A DNA stretch of 6,813 nucleotides, from the NCBI GenBank assembly GCA_025922995.1, contig JAICGT010000066.1:1-6813 (forward strand), in the 5' to 3' direction. Both the position numbers and the translations under genes were made by a program. This document shows, piece by piece, positions 4,749 to 6,813 of the stretch. The notes below the pieces were generated by a model, which did no database searches, was not told the origin of the DNA, and worked only from the letters and a program-made list of their open reading frames with translations. The stretch is from Fimbriimonadales bacterium (GTDB lineage Bacteria > Armatimonadota > Fimbriimonadia > Fimbriimonadales > ATM1). The stretch's first letter is position 1, and each line of letters opens with the position of its first letter.

Positions 4749-6813
4749 CAGCGAACGCGGCGGATTCAATATCGTAAGGTGGTCGGTCGACCACCCGTAC
4801 GTTGTCGTTTCTTTCTTTCTTGCGATGCTCGTGCTGGGCTATATCGCCGTTGGCCATTTGATGCCCAGGCGGTTTATGCCTTACGTCGAAAGCCCGATGC
4901 TCGGCATTATTACGGAGATGCCCGGTTTAAGCGCCGAGGAAATGGAGACGTATTTTTCCTCGCCGATCGAGCAACGGATGGTGAACGTTTCCAACGTGCG
5001 CTACATTCGTTCCGTGTCGCAGGAAGGTTTCAGCATGGTGACGCTGGAATATCCCTATGGCACAGATATGCAGCGCGCTCAGGTGGAAGTGCAAAGCTTG
5101 CTCAACGTTGTGCAAGGCGACTTGCCGGGAACAAGCGCGAACCTGAAACCGTCGTGGATATTGCGCGTCGATCCCCTCAACTTGCCGGTTCTAACACTTA
5201 GTTTACGCGGCGATCCCGAACAGGGATGGACGCTCGAACGCCTTCGCGATCTGGCGGATAACCAAATCATAAATCGCTTTAAGGCCGCGCACCGAAATAT
5301 ATACACCGTTTCACCGTTCGGCGGATATCGCAGACAGCTCCAAGTTCAGGTGGATCGCGATAAACTCGCTTCGTACGGCATATCGATCATCGACGTGCGC
5401 GATGCAATCGACAAGTACAACGTCGCCGAACCCGCGGGGCTCTTGACAGACGAGGGCCGCGAGCCGGTTCTCCGCCTCGACACGCTGGCGGGTTCCGCAG
5501 AGGACGTGCGGAACTACATTGTGATGTCGGAGGGCGATCGCATCGTCCGCGTCGGCGATGTCGCGAAAGTCACCGACACGTTTATCGAGCGGCGAAGCTC
5601 GTACCGGCATATGGCAGATGGAGAATCTTCGGAAGCCATAGCCATCAACGTTTTGCAGAATGCCGACGCAAGCTCTCCGGTGACGATCGATGCGGTCATC
5701 GAGACCGCGCGGCAAATGGAGCAAGAATTCCCGGGAATATCGTTCGACGTCGCCTATGACAACGCCGGATTCGTAAACATTCTTTTCCACAACATGTGGG
5801 AAGAGTTGATCATCGCCATCGTCCTCACCGGCTTGTTGGTTCTACTGTTCCTGGGAGATTGGCGCGGAACGGGCATCGCGCTCACCGCAATACCCACGTC
5901 GCTCGCCATGGCGCTTTTGGGAATGGCTGCACTGGGGATGAGCTTGAATTCCAGCACACTTATCGGCCTACTGATCGCCATCGGTAGGTTGGTAGACGAC
6001 GCGATTATCGATATTCATGCGGTTGAAAGGCACCTTCGAATGGGCAAGGATCGTCGGACTTCAACGATCGACGGCATCTCCGAAGTGCGTCGGTCGGTTC
6101 TCGCGGCAACCATTGTTTTGATCGTCGCCCTCATCCCGTTAATGCTCAGCGGCGGCATTACGCAATTGATGTTCGTCGGCCTTTGTTGGCCGATTATTTT
6201 CGGGCTAATATTCAGCTACATCGTTTCGATGACGCTCACGGCGGTTCTCTGCTCGCGATTCCTGAAGCTCCCCGAGCATCGACGCGACACATGGTTTTCG
6301 CGAAACGTTCTCGGTCGATTCGAAAGTGGGCTTTCGCGCATGGAGCGCGGATACGAGCGGCTCATCCGATACCTGCTCAAGCACCCGCTCGCAAACTTTG
6401 TTCGCATCGGAATCACGATCGTCATCGGTTTCGGATTCTATTACTTTATCGGCAGCGAAATGATGCCGCTCGCAGACGTCGGTCAGGCGAGCGTGCAAAT
6501 GGAAATGAAACCGGGCACCTCTTTTGCTGCGACCGAGAAAGCGGTAAAGCAATTCGAGCAAATTATGTCCGAAGAGGGCGCGGACCGGGGCTGGATTCAG
6601 CACGCAAGTATCGAAATAGGCAATGAAGGCGGGCCGGGAATGACTGGCGGGGCTTACTTCACCGGCTACGGGATGAACTCCGTGAACGGCGCGGCAATGA
6701 TGCTCACTTTTTCGGATAAGGACAGTGGGCGCCCGGATATTTGGCAAATCATGGACAAGATTTACGCTCGCGCGATGGAGGAAATACCGGGTATACGTCG
6801 TGTGCAGCTAAAA
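4738..6813 (+). CDS. RND efflux permease (AcrB/CusA superfamily), 3'-truncated
   Basis: Open for 692 codons to the window end; full family members are about 1000-1050 aa, so roughly the last third is missing. It is a proton-driven inner-membrane pump working with the adaptor before it. Start ATG 4738 overlaps the adaptor end by 11 bases, with a weak GGCGGA four bases upstream, and gives the usual short N-terminus before TM1 (about 20-40, after RWSVDHP). The first periplasmic porter/docking region follows (about 41-350), with ITEMPGLSAEEME and QVQVDRDKLASYGIS typical of RND pumps. Then come TM2 (about 355-373), TM3 (377-400), TM4 (405-428), TM5 (451-471), TM6 (476-507), TM7 (551-571) and the start of the second porter region. 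TM4 has IGRLVDDAIID with D420-D421 matching the AcrB D407-D408 proton relay, whereas CusA-type metal pumps usually have VDAA here. The AcrB Glu-Asn after the relay (E414-N415) is His-Ala (H427-A428). Met pairs M575-576, M588/M590 and M654-655 occur in the second porter region. The substrate cannot be settled from sequence. Confidence 0.94.
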   Translation, partial: MATNSERGGFNIVRWSVDHPYVVVSFFLAMLVLGYIAVGHLMPRRFMPYVESPMLGIITEMPGLSAEEMETYFSSPIEQRMVNVSNVRYIRSVSQEGFSMVTLEYPYGTDMQRAQVEVQSLLNVVQGDLPGTSANLKPSWILRVDPLNLPVLTLSLRGDPEQGWTLERLRDLADNQIINRFKAAHRNIYTVSPFGGYRRQLQVQVDRDKLASYGISIIDVRDAIDKYNVAEPAGLLTDEGREPVLRLDTLAGSAEDVRNYIVMSEGDRIVRVGDVAKVTDTFIERRSSYRHMADGESSEAIAINVLQNADASSPVTIDAVIETARQMEQEFPGISFDVAYDNAGFVNILFHNMWEELIIAIVLTGLLVLLFLGDWRGTGIALTAIPTSLAMALLGMAALGMSLNSSTLIGLLIAIGRLVDDAIIDIHAVERHLRMGKDRRTSTIDGISEVRRSVLAATIVLIVALIPLMLSGGITQLMFVGLCWPIIFGLIFSYIVSMTLTAVLCSRFLKLPEHRRDTWFSRNVLGRFESGLSRMERGYERLIRYLLKHPLANFVRIGITIVIGFGFYYFIGSEMMPLADVGQASVQMEMKPGTSFAATEKAVKQFEQIMSEEGADRGWIQHASIEIGNEGGPGMTGGAYFTGYGMNSVNGAAMMLTFSDKDSGRPDIWQIMDKIYARAMEEIPGIRRVQLK

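Noticed and set aside
4779..5201. 140-codon open frame on the + strand
   Set aside because: Out of frame inside the permease, whose own frame has clear RND motifs from 4738 to the window end.
6205..6747. 180-codon open frame on the - strand
   Set aside because: Antisense to the permease transmembrane and porter region; no family features.
1..6813. Mobile element, CRISPR array, tRNA or rRNA
   Set aside because: No repeats with spacers, no transposase or integrase motif, and no RNA gene structure seen on either strand; coding density leaves little room.

Overview
The window carries seven genes, all on the + strand and packed almost without gaps. The sequence is moderately GC-rich and clearly bacterial. 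A SUF operon with sufU and sufT but no sufE in view, followed by an inner-membrane-anchored RND adaptor and an RND permease, fits a double-membraned bacterium outside the Enterobacteria. One of the poorly cultured soil phyla, such as Eremiobacterota/WPS-2, is a low-confidence guess; nothing here fixes the phylum.

Region 1 (1-2586) is the distal part of a SUF iron-sulfur cluster assembly operon: the C-terminal part of sufD (cut by the window start), sufS (cysteine desulfurase), sufU (Zn-dependent sulfur acceptor) and sufT (MIP18/DUF59 maturation factor). All three junctions are 4-base ATGA overlaps, so the genes are probably translationally coupled. SufS takes sulfur from cysteine, SufU accepts it, the SufBCD scaffold (SufB and SufC presumably upstream) builds the cluster, and SufT helps deliver or mature it.

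Region 2 (2587-3035) holds a small gene for a secreted cysteine-rich protein of unknown family, with seven Cys in 25 residues just after a signal peptide. A TATAAT hexamer lies directly before it, and a 71-base spacer with a weak imperfect hairpin follows it.

Region 3 (3036-6813) is an RND efflux pair. The periplasmic adaptor is unusually long. It has a Met cluster after its membrane anchor, an Ala-rich coiled-coil hairpin of about 200 residues, and a heavy-metal-binding Cys/His domain apparently inserted into the membrane-proximal domain near the C-terminus. The permease begins inside the end of the adaptor gene and runs off the window after 692 codons. Its TM4 carries an Asp-Asp proton-relay pair as in drug-type RND pumps, although the adaptor looks metal-related.

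The most interesting reading, which is inference, is that the Cys-rich secreted protein, the adaptor and the permease form a periplasmic metal (perhaps copper) detoxification module next to an Fe-S assembly operon, whose clusters copper is known to damage. No RNA genes, mobile elements, CRISPR arrays or significant repeats were seen.
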